Source: Cadophora sp. MPI-SDFR-AT-0126
Lineage: Eukaryota; Ascomycota; Leotiomycetes; Helotiales; Ploettnerulaceae
DNA length: 64,000 nucleotides
Assembly (NCBI GenBank): GCA_020747065.1
Contig: JAGMVK010000002.1
Coordinates: 3,410,001-3,474,000 of the forward strand
Direction: 5' to 3'
Position 1 is the stretch's first letter. Each line of letters begins with the position of its first letter. Positions 9,942-20,318 of this stretch are shown here, in pieces. The notes under the pieces were generated by a model. That model was not told the origin of the DNA, ran no database searches, and was given only the letters and a program-made list of their open reading frames with translations. A program made the translations under genes and the position numbers.

Positions 9942-12926
9942 ATGGCAGACGTCGCGGAGAAAGTAGAAGCTCTTGAGAGGCGACTCGACAAGTTATCGAA
10001 CGTATTCGACCAAATTCTCACCACGAAGCTCCCCAAGCGGCGCCACTCAGTTCGCACCAAGGCATCCAGCGGACGACCAGAATGGGTGAAGGAAATTGTT
10101 CGGCATTTCGATGAAATTTCAGCAGAATTAAAGAGCGTCAAGAAGACGCTGGACACACGCTCATCCGCGGACACTGGCACTTCGCAAAGCGAGGCATTAG
10201 CGACGAATGCTGAAGCTGCGCCAGAAGCCGAGTTGCAGTATGAAGCTCCCCCACAACTTCAGTGTGCAGAACAGGTGCCTCCAGCAATTCCTGAAAATGT
10301 ACAGCAACAATCAGTGGCCAACAATGCACCCAAGCCAGTGGGGTTCCCATCTCCAACTTCACCTCCAGGCCAGAATATCACGACGAAAGTGTCTCCGCCA
10401 CAGGCCCATCGAGTACCTGTTAGCTGTGTGGCTCCGCTCACACCAGCGTCTTCAAACGAGTCTCTCAGGCGCACAACTCAACCGAATGACGCATTTCTTG
10501 ATCTACGGTCCGAGGAAGGGAACGCACCAACGTTTCACTGCAATCATGAAGACATTAGCGGAAACCTCAACGAAGGAATGCTGGAGCGCTTCTCTTCCGA
10601 CCCAAGAGTCAAGAAAAAGGGCTTTTTCAAAATTACGGTCGGAGATTTACCACCTCTCAATGTGAAAGAGGCTAGTTTTGTGCAGCCGGGGAAACATCAT
10701 TGCACAAATTTCTCTTGCCAATCGGATTCTCAAGGGTTCGTCAGGTTGAAAAAAGAACAGAATCGCGAGATTGTATTCCCTAGCTTTCCCCTTCCTGAAA
10801 GCCAGAAGGAGTCCTGGTCTCGGGAAGAATTAAGACACTTTTGGGAGGCAACACTCAGGAAGCTTCCACAAGACATGTCTTACGTGATTGGGGATCCTCT
10901 ATTTCCGGATATTGAGCTTAGCCCAGGCGAAGGTCTGAAACGGATAGATGGTTATGAGAACCTTAGTGGCATTGGGACAACTTATGCCTATCTCAGCGGT
11001 GGGGTGTGTTTTTCAATCATGCATAAGGAGGATGCAGAGTTTCTCTCATTGAATCTGTTGCGATCTGGGGGCCACAAACTTTGGCTTCTAGTAGAGCCAG
11101 CTTACGGAAAGGAACTAGAGCGTCACATGCGTCAGGAATTTCCCGAGATGGCAACTTGCTCCCAGGCCGTACGCCACCTTAGCCGTGCTATTCTCCCGAG
11201 CAAACTGGACGAGTGGAAGATTCCGTACTCTCTTATCTATACCAAACCAGGAGAGGGTGTAGTAACGATGCGCGGGACATATCACCAGGTCTTGAATGAG
11301 GGGGATGGCAACTACGCCATTGCAATCAACCTTTTACCCAGTTCATTGCCAACCATTCCCAAGGGCTACAAATTTTGTCAGAAAACCTGCGACCCGCATG
11401 CAATAACGGCAGCGCACTTACGACTTCGTGGGGAGGGGGGTCCACTGGTCGAGGTTGAAGCAAACACAAGGACGAATGTACCGCAAGACACAGTCACAGT
11501 GGAACAACCGAGTAACAACTCGTCGAAAAGGAAGGCAATTCCGGCCGAGGTTAAAGCAAACAAAAGGACGCGTCTACCGCGAGACACAGTCACAGTGGAA
11601 CAACCGAGTAACAACTCGTCGAAAAAGAAGGCAATTCCGGCCGAGTCCCATTCCGCGACCCCCCTAGTCCCGCCTCAAATATGCAGTCTCTTGACGGCCG
11701 TTTGTGGGAAAGAGGCCTTTCATCACTTGTGCTCTCTGATCTATAGCTGGAGAGATCGGTCGAAACCGTTTCTCAAGATTGATGATGACGGCACTCCCGG
11801 TGTGCAACTGGTACAAGCTATTGGTGCTTTAGAGAAAAGGTCACACCTCGCTGTGTTCTTGGACCGCTTCTTTAAGGTGAAGCTCGCAGAAGAGATAGAC
11901 GGGAAAAAGGACGGCCGAGTGCAAGCGGATCCAGTGGCTATTACAAAACTCATAAATGGCCTTGGGTGGGAGGACGATGGAAGAAACCGTAAGAAGGTAC
12001 ATCGCTACCTTAATGAGGGTCGACGATGGAAGAAAATATGTGGCAGTTTCGATGGCCTTTTGTGCCTCATTCCTCCGAACCTGGAGAATGGGGGAAATCC
12101 TCACGCATCTGGCAGTACGTTTAGGGAGCTCTCTGGCAACGATATCGAGCTGTTTCACTCTCTTCTGAAAGCCAATAAGTTTAGACAGCCTTTGTGTCGC
12201 GTGGGGAAAATCTTTCAAGCATCGATTTTATCTGATGCGGAAGTCCCTGAGTTCAAATGGGAGGGTGAAGATCCCAAAGATATCTCTCGAATGTCCATGA
12301 AGGAGCTGGATCTGTTCATGGAGAAGTTCCATGTGATAACGGAAAATGAGTACGAGCCCGCGGGATATGATTGGCCTAAACCAGACGGTTGGCTTTGGGA
12401 CTGGCCACGGCACCCTATGTGGGTTCCCCCTTCGGATGAGCGGCAATGCGAGCTATGCCATCTATGCACCAAGGAAAAGATTTGCGACTGCATCAGTACC
12501 TGTTTACCTAAAAACAAGCCTCGGATCACGAATGAAGGGCGAAAGGGACAAGGCGTTCGTGCGATTGGCTTGACGTACTTGAAAGATCAAATCCTAGGGG
12601 AATTTTGCGGCGAAGTCGTGCCCTTAGACACTCACAAAGATGGCTGGCCTATGGAGTTTATCAGACCCGATCTGAATGATGAGCCTGTCGCCCAGATTTA
12701 CCCGAGAGAAAGAGGCAATTGGGTGAGAAAGGTGAATCACTCGTGCGACCCTACTGCAGAGTTCCGTGTAATGAAGATATCTGGGTGGTGGAGGCAGATG
12801 CTCGTCGCAACTCGTGAAATTCCGCACAATTGCGAAATAACGGCCTCGTGTGGACGGAGTTTCTTAAAGGGCCAGGGAAAAGAATGTTTATGCGATGGCT
12901 GCAGTGGGTGTTCAACACACCAATGA
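9942..12926 (+). CDS. JmjC + SET domain fusion protein
   Basis: An uninterrupted 994-residue frame starts at ATG 9942 (context CGATGGC). Residues ~5-30 are a short coiled coil, and ~60-190 are disordered and Pro/Gln/Ser-rich. A JmjC-like domain covers ~330-470. Its Fe(II) ligands appear as H361-x-E363 and H448, with the family-typical phrase SLNLLRSGGHKLWLLVEP between them. A 32-residue segment is tandemly duplicated at ~504-567. A SET domain follows (~860-994): GRKGQGVRAI, GEFCGEVV, NHSCDP at ~932, and a post-SET-like CLCDGCSGC. The usual catalytic-region Tyr (xxxYG) reads ITASCG, a Cys at ~970. JmjC enzymes demethylate and SET enzymes methylate lysines, so one chain may erase and write marks, or one domain may act only as a reader. 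Confidence 0.85.
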   Translation: MADVAEKVEALERRLDKLSNVFDQILTTKLPKRRHSVRTKASSGRPEWVKEIVRHFDEISAELKSVKKTLDTRSSADTGTSQSEALATNAEAAPEAELQYEAPPQLQCAEQVPPAIPENVQQQSVANNAPKPVGFPSPTSPPGQNITTKVSPPQAHRVPVSCVAPLTPASSNESLRRTTQPNDAFLDLRSEEGNAPTFHCNHEDISGNLNEGMLERFSSDPRVKKKGFFKITVGDLPPLNVKEASFVQPGKHHCTNFSCQSDSQGFVRLKKEQNREIVFPSFPLPESQKESWSREELRHFWEATLRKLPQDMSYVIGDPLFPDIELSPGEGLKRIDGYENLSGIGTTYAYLSGGVCFSIMHKEDAEFLSLNLLRSGGHKLWLLVEPAYGKELERHMRQEFPEMATCSQAVRHLSRAILPSKLDEWKIPYSLIYTKPGEGVVTMRGTYHQVLNEGDGNYAIAINLLPSSLPTIPKGYKFCQKTCDPHAITAAHLRLRGEGGPLVEVEANTRTNVPQDTVTVEQPSNNSSKRKAIPAEVKANKRTRLPRDTVTVEQPSNNSSKKKAIPAESHSATPLVPPQICSLLTAVCGKEAFHHLCSLIYSWRDRSKPFLKIDDDGTPGVQLVQAIGALEKRSHLAVFLDRFFKVKLAEEIDGKKDGRVQADPVAITKLINGLGWEDDGRNRKKVHRYLNEGRRWKKICGSFDGLLCLIPPNLENGGNPHASGSTFRELSGNDIELFHSLLKANKFRQPLCRVGKIFQASILSDAEVPEFKWEGEDPKDISRMSMKELDLFMEKFHVITENEYEPAGYDWPKPDGWLWDWPRHPMWVPPSDERQCELCHLCTKEKICDCISTCLPKNKPRITNEGRKGQGVRAIGLTYLKDQILGEFCGEVVPLDTHKDGWPMEFIRPDLNDEPVAQIYPRERGNWVRKVNHSCDPTAEFRVMKISGWWRQMLVATREIPHNCEITASCGRSFLKGQGKECLCDGCSGCSTHQ
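11451..11642 (+). repeat. 96-bp in-frame tandem duplication inside the JmjC-SET gene
   Basis: Two consecutive 96-bp units (11451-11546 and 11547-11642) encode near-identical 32-residue segments containing DTVTVEQPSNNSSK followed by a basic patch. They lie in the linker between the JmjC and SET regions and keep the frame. Confidence 0.9.
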
Positions 12927-12930
12927 GGCT

Positions 12931-12983
12931 GATCGTGCACGGGCCACGGTACCGCAGTTCGGCACCGTGGCCCGTGCACGATC
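12931..12983. terminator. 24-bp-arm hairpin just after the JmjC-SET stop
   Basis: The left arm is 12931-12954 and the right arm 12960-12983. Arms pair at 23 of 24 positions around a 5-nt loop (CAGTT). It begins four bases after the TGA stop. It is GC-rich and could act in 3'-end formation or RNA stability, or be a remnant of an inverted duplication. Calling it a terminator is only a placeholder; bacterial-type hairpin termination is not expected in a fungus. Confidence 0.6.
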
Positions 12984-14043
12984 AAGGAGGCAGATGCGCT
13001 TTGGAATTGAACTTGTCTTATACAAGGCTTATCCAATCAAGTGCGCCAAAGTACCGAAGAAGATTCACTTCGCCTTCACACCAGTTGTTTACCCTCCATG
13101 GGAAGGGTCTTTCCTTGCCAGCTTTGTGAGATGGAGATACCTTTTCAAGTATTCCGTATTTCGTGGCCTAGATTAACATCGGGGTGGATTTTCAAGGCGG
13201 CACGCCGGCTCCAAAGCCTGCCTGCGTCGTCCGGGCTAATCCATCTTGCCTCTATCTATGCTCATGGCTCCTGTTCCGCCATGGCAGCTGCAGCTTTACC
13301 CCAGAATCTTATGGAAGCGCGTAGGCTGCTTGATGTGCATAGGATCGGTGAGATACAGGTCCGATTCACATCCAGAGCAAAATGGACGCTTTCTCCTTGG
13401 CTTCGAAACCTACTACTTCATCAGCTGGTAGTAAACACGGCTAGGATCCCTTGTTGACGTGGGTGGTCCTGATCATGGGAGCCTGTCTGGAGACCCGCTG
13501 GTCTGCGTGGATGCGTCGGAGGATGAACAGCTTTAGAAGTACTTGCCACTAACTTGCATGAGAGCCGCCCTAGCCCCGTGCAATACAACACCACGGAGGA
13601 TTATTCAAGGAATTGTCGGTGGCGAGGCAGTGGTAGCATCCTGAGCGTCAGCATGATCATTGCTACAATTTTAGCTCGGTGTGATCAACCAAACCTTGCT
13701 TGAACTGCGTGGTGGATCTTCACATTCGTCACTACATGGCCGGCCAGGACGTTGATCTTCGCAGTCCTGGTTCCCCTTGTAGGTCTCACGGTTAGGTCCT
13801 GATGTTAGCTGACTCCAAAGCTGTTGAGCTTTCGTCATGGGGTTCCTGGAAGTTTTTGCCTCCGCCGAGTATTAATCACCTTGATGTCCGCAACATTCAA
13901 CAACATTTTCTCCATCCATGAATTGTTACCTATCTAAAGAGTGAGCGAAAGACAGCAAACCAATCGTGGTGTATGCTACGGTACGGCTAACGAGATCATA
14001 TCACGGATCAGCACCCCCCTCTATAGATACGGGTGGAGAGCAA
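12984..14043. other. Intergenic, no supported gene
   Basis: Open frames at 13041-13457 and 12895-13176 overlap each other and the hairpin and have no splice or domain support. I see no repeat or RNA gene here beyond the hairpin. Confidence 0.45.
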
Positions 14044-15396
14044 ATGGATCGTTTCCAAAGTGCCGAATTTCCAGGTTCCGAAGGTTCCTTGGGATATTGG
14101 CCTGTATTGCATGAAGACCCAGGCATTGTTTCGTCGAACATCAACAATGCTTCATTCAGTACGGCACCCTCCTTCACTTCTCTCGCCGCCGCAGAGCCCT
14201 TATCTGCCGAGCCAAAAAGGCCTGTCAGCAATACAAAATTCTCCAATGGCTCGGAGTTCTGTCAAGAGATAATCTTCGACTCTCCACCGACATGGCGCAA
14301 CTCGATTTCCCTAGAATCTCAAGCATCACCTTCAACACCGTTTGGGGAAGCGGTTCATCCACAGACAATAAACGCACCAACCAATGAACCTTTGGAATTC
14401 TTGCCGAATCGTATAATCCCCAGGTATGTTCAGTATCGTCACATATTCTAGTGGATATGCCCTTTATGTTACCAGCTTCATGAGAGAACCGAAGCCGAGA
14501 AAATCTACAGGAATTCGCGACCTGACAGCCACCTCCAGATATCATCGCTCAAGAGAGCTTTCGGAAACGCCCAATGAACCTCCAAAACTTGACATTAACA
14601 AAAACGGTCGGGACCATCCATTATACCAAAATGTGACTCCTCATGGCGATGGACTTTACCACTGCCCGTGGGAGGAACATGAAGAGTGTCAGCACCAGCC
14701 GGCAAAGTTTAAATACGAATATAAGTAAGATTCTATTCAAGTCTATTCTCTTCTCCTCTCATCACTAACCACATCATTTTAAATAGCAGATATGTGGACG
14801 CCCATTTGAAACCTTACCGTTGCAAGGTCGCTGTTTGTGGAAATCTCCGTTTCGTTTCAACTGCTTGCCTTCTTCGCCATGAGCGTGAAGCTCATGGGTT
14901 GCATGGACATGGGGACAGACCATATCTTTGCACCTATGAAGGCTGCAAGCGTAGTGCTCCAGGAAACGGTTTCCCCCGCTATTGGAATCTCCAAGACCAT
15001 ATAAAGCGTCTTCATACTGACCTTGCACCAACCGAAAGCAAAGTTATTAGATATGATTCCGTATCTGATGAGCCTACAAAAAGTAGGAAGCGTAAGGCCG
15101 ACTCAACTGACTTGGAAGAGGCTCCGAAGAGCAATGCTACTCGGCTAGCGGAGATTAGCCAGCTTCACGAATCAAGATTGCTTGAACGTTATCATCAGCA
15201 CGAGCGGAGGCTCGTGGAAATTGTCAAACGGCTTCACGACCCAAGGGACGCAAGCAACATGTACCTGCTCTGGGGCGCCACCAACTGTATCACAGTAATG
15301 GCACAAACGAGCGAACGAATTAAGGGGGTGTCAACGTCAGGCAATTTTAAGCAAACAAACCCGGCCAAGTCAACACGTCACTCACAGGCCGAATAA
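14044..15396 (+). CDS. C2H2 zinc-finger protein, 3 exons
   Basis: Exons are 14044-14423, 14476-14724 and 14787-15396 (introns of 52 and 62 bp, both phase 2), giving 412 residues; ATG 14044 is the first in frame. The N-terminus is Ser/Pro/Thr-rich. The zinc region starts with CPWEEHEEC in exon 2 and continues in exon 3 with a C-x4-C and histidines around RHEREAH, then C-x4-C and HIKRLH, that is three C2H2-like units. A helical, His/Arg-rich coiled coil follows (~residues 325-360). This fits a DNA-binding regulator. The second acceptor is a TAGCAG tandem, so splicing may include or skip one residue. It is the next gene after the JmjC-SET gene, on the same strand. Confidence 0.8.
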
Positions 15397-16025
15397 CGTG
15401 GATGCTCTATTGCAGTTCTTTCATTTTTGTCAAACTTCCGTTTGAGATGTCTATGGAACTTTGGGCTTGGATGTGTGCACAAATAGTATTTGGCTCCCGG
15501 ATGCGTTGCTCATCGTTATGTCATCGAAATTAGCTCCTACGTGCTCTGGGACTTAGGTCAGCTTGTCTGCGCCTCGAATTGAGATATATTTCTATCCTTC
15601 CAGTGTTCTGCAGTGTCCATAAGTTCAACAAACGGCTAAACCACCAATTATCTGATAATAAATTTAAATAACATGTTTTCCTAGCCAAGCTGTCAAAGAC
15701 CTCCTCGAAAAGCGTTTCAAAGCCAGTGTTTCAAGGCCGACAGGAGTCAATGCAGCCAGAACAAGATCCTTCCATTTCTCGCCTAAACTCCAAATACGTG
15801 CAAAGCCTTACGAAAGTCTAAGAAGACTCCCAGAAGCCCATAAAAATACGCTCCTCACCATCCAAAACAATTCCACTTCTCAGCCATCACAAACTTGTCT
15901 TCCAAGCAGGGAGGTACATTCCTTTGCCATTTGTGTCTGAATCCATTAGCGTTCTCGCTCCACTACACGAGTGAGAAGGCCACGTACACTCCCGAGCAGT
16001 TCATATCAGTTCACCATTCATGAAT
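15397..16025. other. Convergent intergenic spacer
   Basis: This spacer lies between the C2H2 gene and the minus-strand 2EXR-like gene. I see no gene; it should contain both 3' ends. AT-rich stretches near 15650-15680 could serve polyadenylation. Confidence 0.4.
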
Positions 16026-16976
16026 TTACCATTTGTTTCCCAGCTGGACCATTTCTCTATTAGTGCTGTGTGAATCAATCCTAGAACTCTTTCTCAATGG
16101 CTTCTCAAATCCTCCCCCTTCTAATATACTCTGCAGGATGGAACGTAATGACTCCAAAATCATCTTGAGGGGTGAAGAGCGGTAGACTTCCGTACTGACC
16201 TGCCCCAACGCGGTGGACCTCTGGAACTTCAGCAACCTCATGCGTTCTTCATTGCATTTTGCACGGCCCTGGAAACGTGGCACCGATACCAAGCAGATGT
16301 GGAGACTTCTAAGGTCTTGACACCTCTCAATAGCGCGGAGAATCCTAGTCATTGAAATATCACTGTCCAGATGTAAGGACAGGTGCCGTACATAGTTGAC
16401 TCTTTCCGGAAATAGGAAGCGCTCCAGATTCGTCCCGTCCATTGCAAACTTGTTTTGACGGTAGAAGACAGCGATGGCCTCTTTATATATCTGCTTGGAA
16501 GTTCGGAAGATAGCTAATCTTCTGGATCGATGGCCGTTTGAAGATTGCAGTCCGAAATCGATTGGCGAATCATCGACGAGAGTCCACTCCAATATCATCC
16601 TTCGAATCTCCTCCGGGAACTTGCCAAAATCTAACGGCCTTTTCAGGATTTCAAGCTCTGTAAGACTATAGATAATGAATTCAACCCTTGGGAAATTATA
16701 TTAGAATACTCACTAGAAGATCTTGTGTTCGGTTCTCGAGAGCTCCTCATTTTGTTCACGCTCTTGACGTCGACAATAGTCAATCTTTTGCTCAAATCTG
16801 ATTCGCCTTTGACGAAACATGTCGATTATGCAAGAAAGCTCCCTTTCATTGGAGTTGACCTCGTCAATGAGCGTATCCATTTGCGAAGAGAGGGACTGTA
16901 TTGAATGCTGAAGGTGCCTCTTTTCCGTCTCTGCTACGCTGAGGTCACGGCGGACTTCATCCAAAAAGCCTGCCAT
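16026..16976 (-). CDS. Coiled-coil plus 2EXR/F-box-like protein, 2 exons
   Basis: On the minus strand, exons 16976-16714 and 16665-16026 are joined by a 48-bp intron (GTGAGT, CTAAT branch, TATAG acceptor), giving 300 residues. The ATG at 16976 (AACATGG) follows a leader with no recognisable coding character. Exon 1 is a coiled coil of ~85 residues. Exon 2 opens with a 2EXR/F-box-like helix (FGKFPEEIRRMILEW), and IFRTSKQIYKEAIAVFYRQN is the usual follow-on motif of fungal 2EXR-type proteins. The C-terminus is poorly defined. Function is unknown; a protein-interaction role is likely. It diverges from the RING gene at 17563. Confidence 0.7.
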
Positions 16977-17562
16977 GTTGCAGGTAATTGTTTTCGTCTT
17001 GCTGAGTCTGCGAGAAGAAAACGGTGGACTCGACGGGGCGAGATGTTGGTTCAGATAGGCCTTGGAAGAATAAATAACCTTTTCCAGCATCCTATTTCCA
17101 GTGTAGATTGGCCCCTTCACCAGTTCATGCGATCGCCCAATCGATGGCTCCCGTTTGTCAATGGGAGGGCTGAATGCGATTAACAAAACGCGATGCCTTC
17201 TTTCATACATGAGTAATACACTACGCCAGCAGCTGCCTGGTGGCAAAGTGGAGCCACCATTTCCCAAGACGATATTCATGCGTCGGAGTTGGGCACCGTG
17301 GCAGCACTTGCCTGAAATTGCATCAATGCCGTCATCTTTCAGTCTGGAAGGAATCGCTCGGAATAAGTATTTCCGCTGCTTCGGTTACATGAGAGTCATC
17401 CTTCCCGCTTCCCTCAGCTACAAGTCGACTAGCCGTCATTCTTACGTCAAAGTATAATAAATCCATCAGTCTGTATGCCCACATTGACTTTCGTGACCAC
17501 ACATCCACCACTACATACATTCCCCCTCCTCTCATCCCTGTCCTTTCACATCACTCAGTACG
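16977..17562. promoter_or_regulatory. Divergent promoter region
   Basis: This 586-bp segment lies between the start codons of the minus-strand 2EXR-like gene and the plus-strand RING gene, so both promoters must lie here. Open frames inside it look like leader sequence. A pyrimidine-rich run (17500-17540) precedes ATG 17563, as often in fungal promoters. Confidence 0.4.
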
Positions 17563-18492
17563 ATGGCATCAATGAGGGTTTATATGAGCAAGCTATCCAC
17601 CGAAAGAGGTGATTCGGATATCAAAAGCGCTGACAAAGGTAAATCCCAACGTACGTTATTGAAAGCTGCATGGGTTGTGTCTAACAAAACACAGAGACCT
17701 CCAGAAATGGGAGAAACAGCGGCATCAACAGGAATGACGACATCGGTGACCTCAGCGACGACGCCGTCGATCTTCCACCTCTTGAAGTCGTCTTGAAATC
17801 AAAGATAGCCTCGACCCTCAGCAACCAAGGGTGCAAGCGAAAATCTGCCAGCCTCACCAATTTATCCCATAGCGATAGAGGCGTGCCGAAACGACAACGT
17901 GACCGAGCCTCAAGACTCGCTGCAACGTCTCCTGGAAAGTCCCAGCCGCTGGAAATTATTGATCTGACCACCAACACCGAGCATTGCGCTCTCTGCCCTA
18001 GTGTCCTTGGGAAGGAACGTGGCATCAAGGCTCGCATAGTTGCCTTCGCATCTTATAGTTGTATCCACGACGCATAGCAGCAAAGATTATTAAGAGATAC
18101 TGACTTTTACTTACAGGTTCTCTGTGGCAAGTGTTGGTACGATAAATACTGTTTTCTGCGAAGCTGCTACAACGACGTTTCTTACTACCGGTGCCCGAAG
18201 CACGCGATGCCTAGGCAGATTGTGAGGAAACTATTTACAACAAACTGCAAGATTTGTTTGGAGGATGTTGCTGATAGCGAAGACCGAGTCTTTACCAAAT
18301 GTGGTGAGTTCTGGTGGATACCTTTGATAGCGTGATTAGCTGATACATGTAGGTCACTCCTTCTGTCGGGGCTGTATTGAACCGTGGCTACGCAAACAAC
18401 GCTCAGAATGCCCATATTGCAGGATAGTGTTGTCTCAGGGAACTGCTAGTCTCCGCAGCCTTCAGGACTGTGCAACGTGGAGTTGTTCGTAA
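17563..18492 (+). CDS. RING-finger protein with SUMO-interacting-like motif (copy 1)
   Basis: I read exons 17563-17638, 17695 to about 18038 or 18060, 18117-18303 and 18353-18492. The first and last introns are clear (GTAAAT...CAG and GTGAGT...TAG). The protein has an acidic linker, a basic stretch, then EIIDLT, a classic SUMO-interacting motif, next to EHCALC. The RING is near the C-terminus: CKIC, CGH, FCRGC and CPYC. This layout matches SUMO-targeted ubiquitin ligases such as Slx8/RNF4 (inference). At intron 2 the expected donor fails: compared with copy 2 the junction is two bases shorter, so the GTATCC donor at 18061 gives a frameshift. A weak donor at 18039 would keep frame and yield 248 residues. 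It may be functional or freshly broken. Confidence 0.65.
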
Positions 18493-20318
18493 GATTGGGT
18501 CTTGAATGTTAAGATAATCCCGTCCATTTAGTCATGACCGAGCTCTGAAGGACAACTAGAAAGTTTCACATCTTCAATGCATACTTCCTTATCCAAATCA
18601 CATTCTCCGGTGTAGTTCTAATCACCGCCAGTATGGTGCGGGACCCTGCGGTGTCAAGAATGTGCACTCATTATAAAAGTGTGTTCCCTTCCCGGTTGCA
18701 ATCTTGTGTGAAGGGTCATGAAACAACTCAACAGTCAACCACGCGATCTATGGCCTCGCCCTTGAAGCCACCACAACGCATGAACATTACGTATGAAATG
18801 TCAGGCAATCCTTCATGCAATTGAAGCTTGCTTCGGGCTGATCCGACGGATTGATTCACCTCAATGAGAGAGCCCTTTGACGGATCCGAGAAACGTACCC
18901 ACGACGAAGCCTGTTTCTTGTATAATGCAAGATCCACCACGAAGCCGCAGGATCAAGTTAAGGAATGGTCATCGCCACCGAATGCTGCTGCCTTCGGCCA
19001 CCTTTGCGTTAGCATACCATCGGGGATCCAGAGATCCAAGGATATAAAAAGGTCCAAGCTATCTACAGATCCCACGCCTGTCTACTAATCTTCAAGGAGG
19101 CCGAGAGTCTCAGCGCTATCGGGAGCCGGGAACGCATCACTGGGGTACGATGAGTCACCTCCTGAGTCAACTCAAGTCTGAATTCCCTGATATGAATATC
19201 TCTTGGGGGTCGTAAATGTACTGCTTATGCGGCATTTCGTGCCTCACCATCCACCCCCTCCACGAGTTGAGAGATAGAAGCACTTCAGCAACTTCATAGC
19301 TGTCGATCCCATGGGCAACACCGATTCCGAATCCTGCGAGCGGTAAGTGACAGAGCAGCAAGGAGGATCCTTGGTAGTTCGGGTCAGCCTGTAGTTGCTG
19401 TACATTTGGGCGATTTGGGCGGCAGTGTCTTATGCGCATGAATACATTTGATCCGGATGCTTGCTCTGAAGCGTCACGCAGCACCTGTACCTTGCTATAA
19501 AATGCTTCTTAAACCAAGTCCAAGGCAGATTACGCATCCTTTGAGAGGGGTAAGGGACGGGAGTCTTTGCGGCGGAGGGACTTGGCTTTGGAGCTGGCTC
19601 TTCCTGTCGCTCTACATGAAGCAAGCCGATTCAGCTACGCCCGCAAGCCCATGGACGCCTAGAAGGACCGCTGAGAGAAGAAGCGGCCCCCTGAATTCAG
19701 GATCGTGCTGATGACTAGTTGCAATACATTGCTACATTGGGCGGTAGGATAGCGGGACGAGAATCCTGCATCGAGTGTTTGAGTCTAGATTGTCGAATTC
19801 ATGGATCTGCTAAGATGCTTGGCTTGGATCGTCAACCGACGGATAGCGAAGAAAGATTGCTGATGTTTAGCACAGAGAGAAGAGGGAACTGCAATCAAGG
19901 ATGTGTGAGTTTACGACGCCACCTCAGATAGCAGGAATAGAAACGATATTCGTGCAAGTACTCAGCTTGATGCTTTTGTAAACGTCACTCTGGCGTATGC
20001 CTTGATCAAACTTCCATAGCATTGTTTCGGGCGGAAGGAACACGGCGTTTATGCAATTTTAGGCAAGTGCTTCAGCTCTCCTCTTCATGCTCTGACGTAT
20101 GCCTTTCTGGAGATCTCCTGACCACCCCTCCCCTCTCAACAGGAACCCTAGTACAGCTGAGAGGTGCATACAAATAAAAATGCCTCGCAAGCATGCACCT
20201 CGTATTCCAAGTCAGATGGGCGCAAGAGCTTAGTATTTATATATCACCACCATCATATCCACAAAGCGCCCAGACATACTCTCACTTCTCACTTCTTACA
20301 TTTCTACACTGCTACACC
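18493..20318. other. Intergenic, no supported gene
   Basis: The frames in this region (for example 19167-19484 on the minus strand and 19448-19711 on the plus strand) are unsupported by splice sites or domains. It contains the promoter of the gene at 20319. Confidence 0.45.
20238..20244 (+). promoter_or_regulatory. TATA-like element
   Basis: A TATATAT element lies about 75 bp upstream of the ATG at 20319, in a leader that is otherwise rich in CA and CT. Confidence 0.35.

Noticed and set aside
13041..13457. Plus-strand 138-codon frame after the hairpin
   Set aside because: No ATG context, splice signal or domain; composition looks random.
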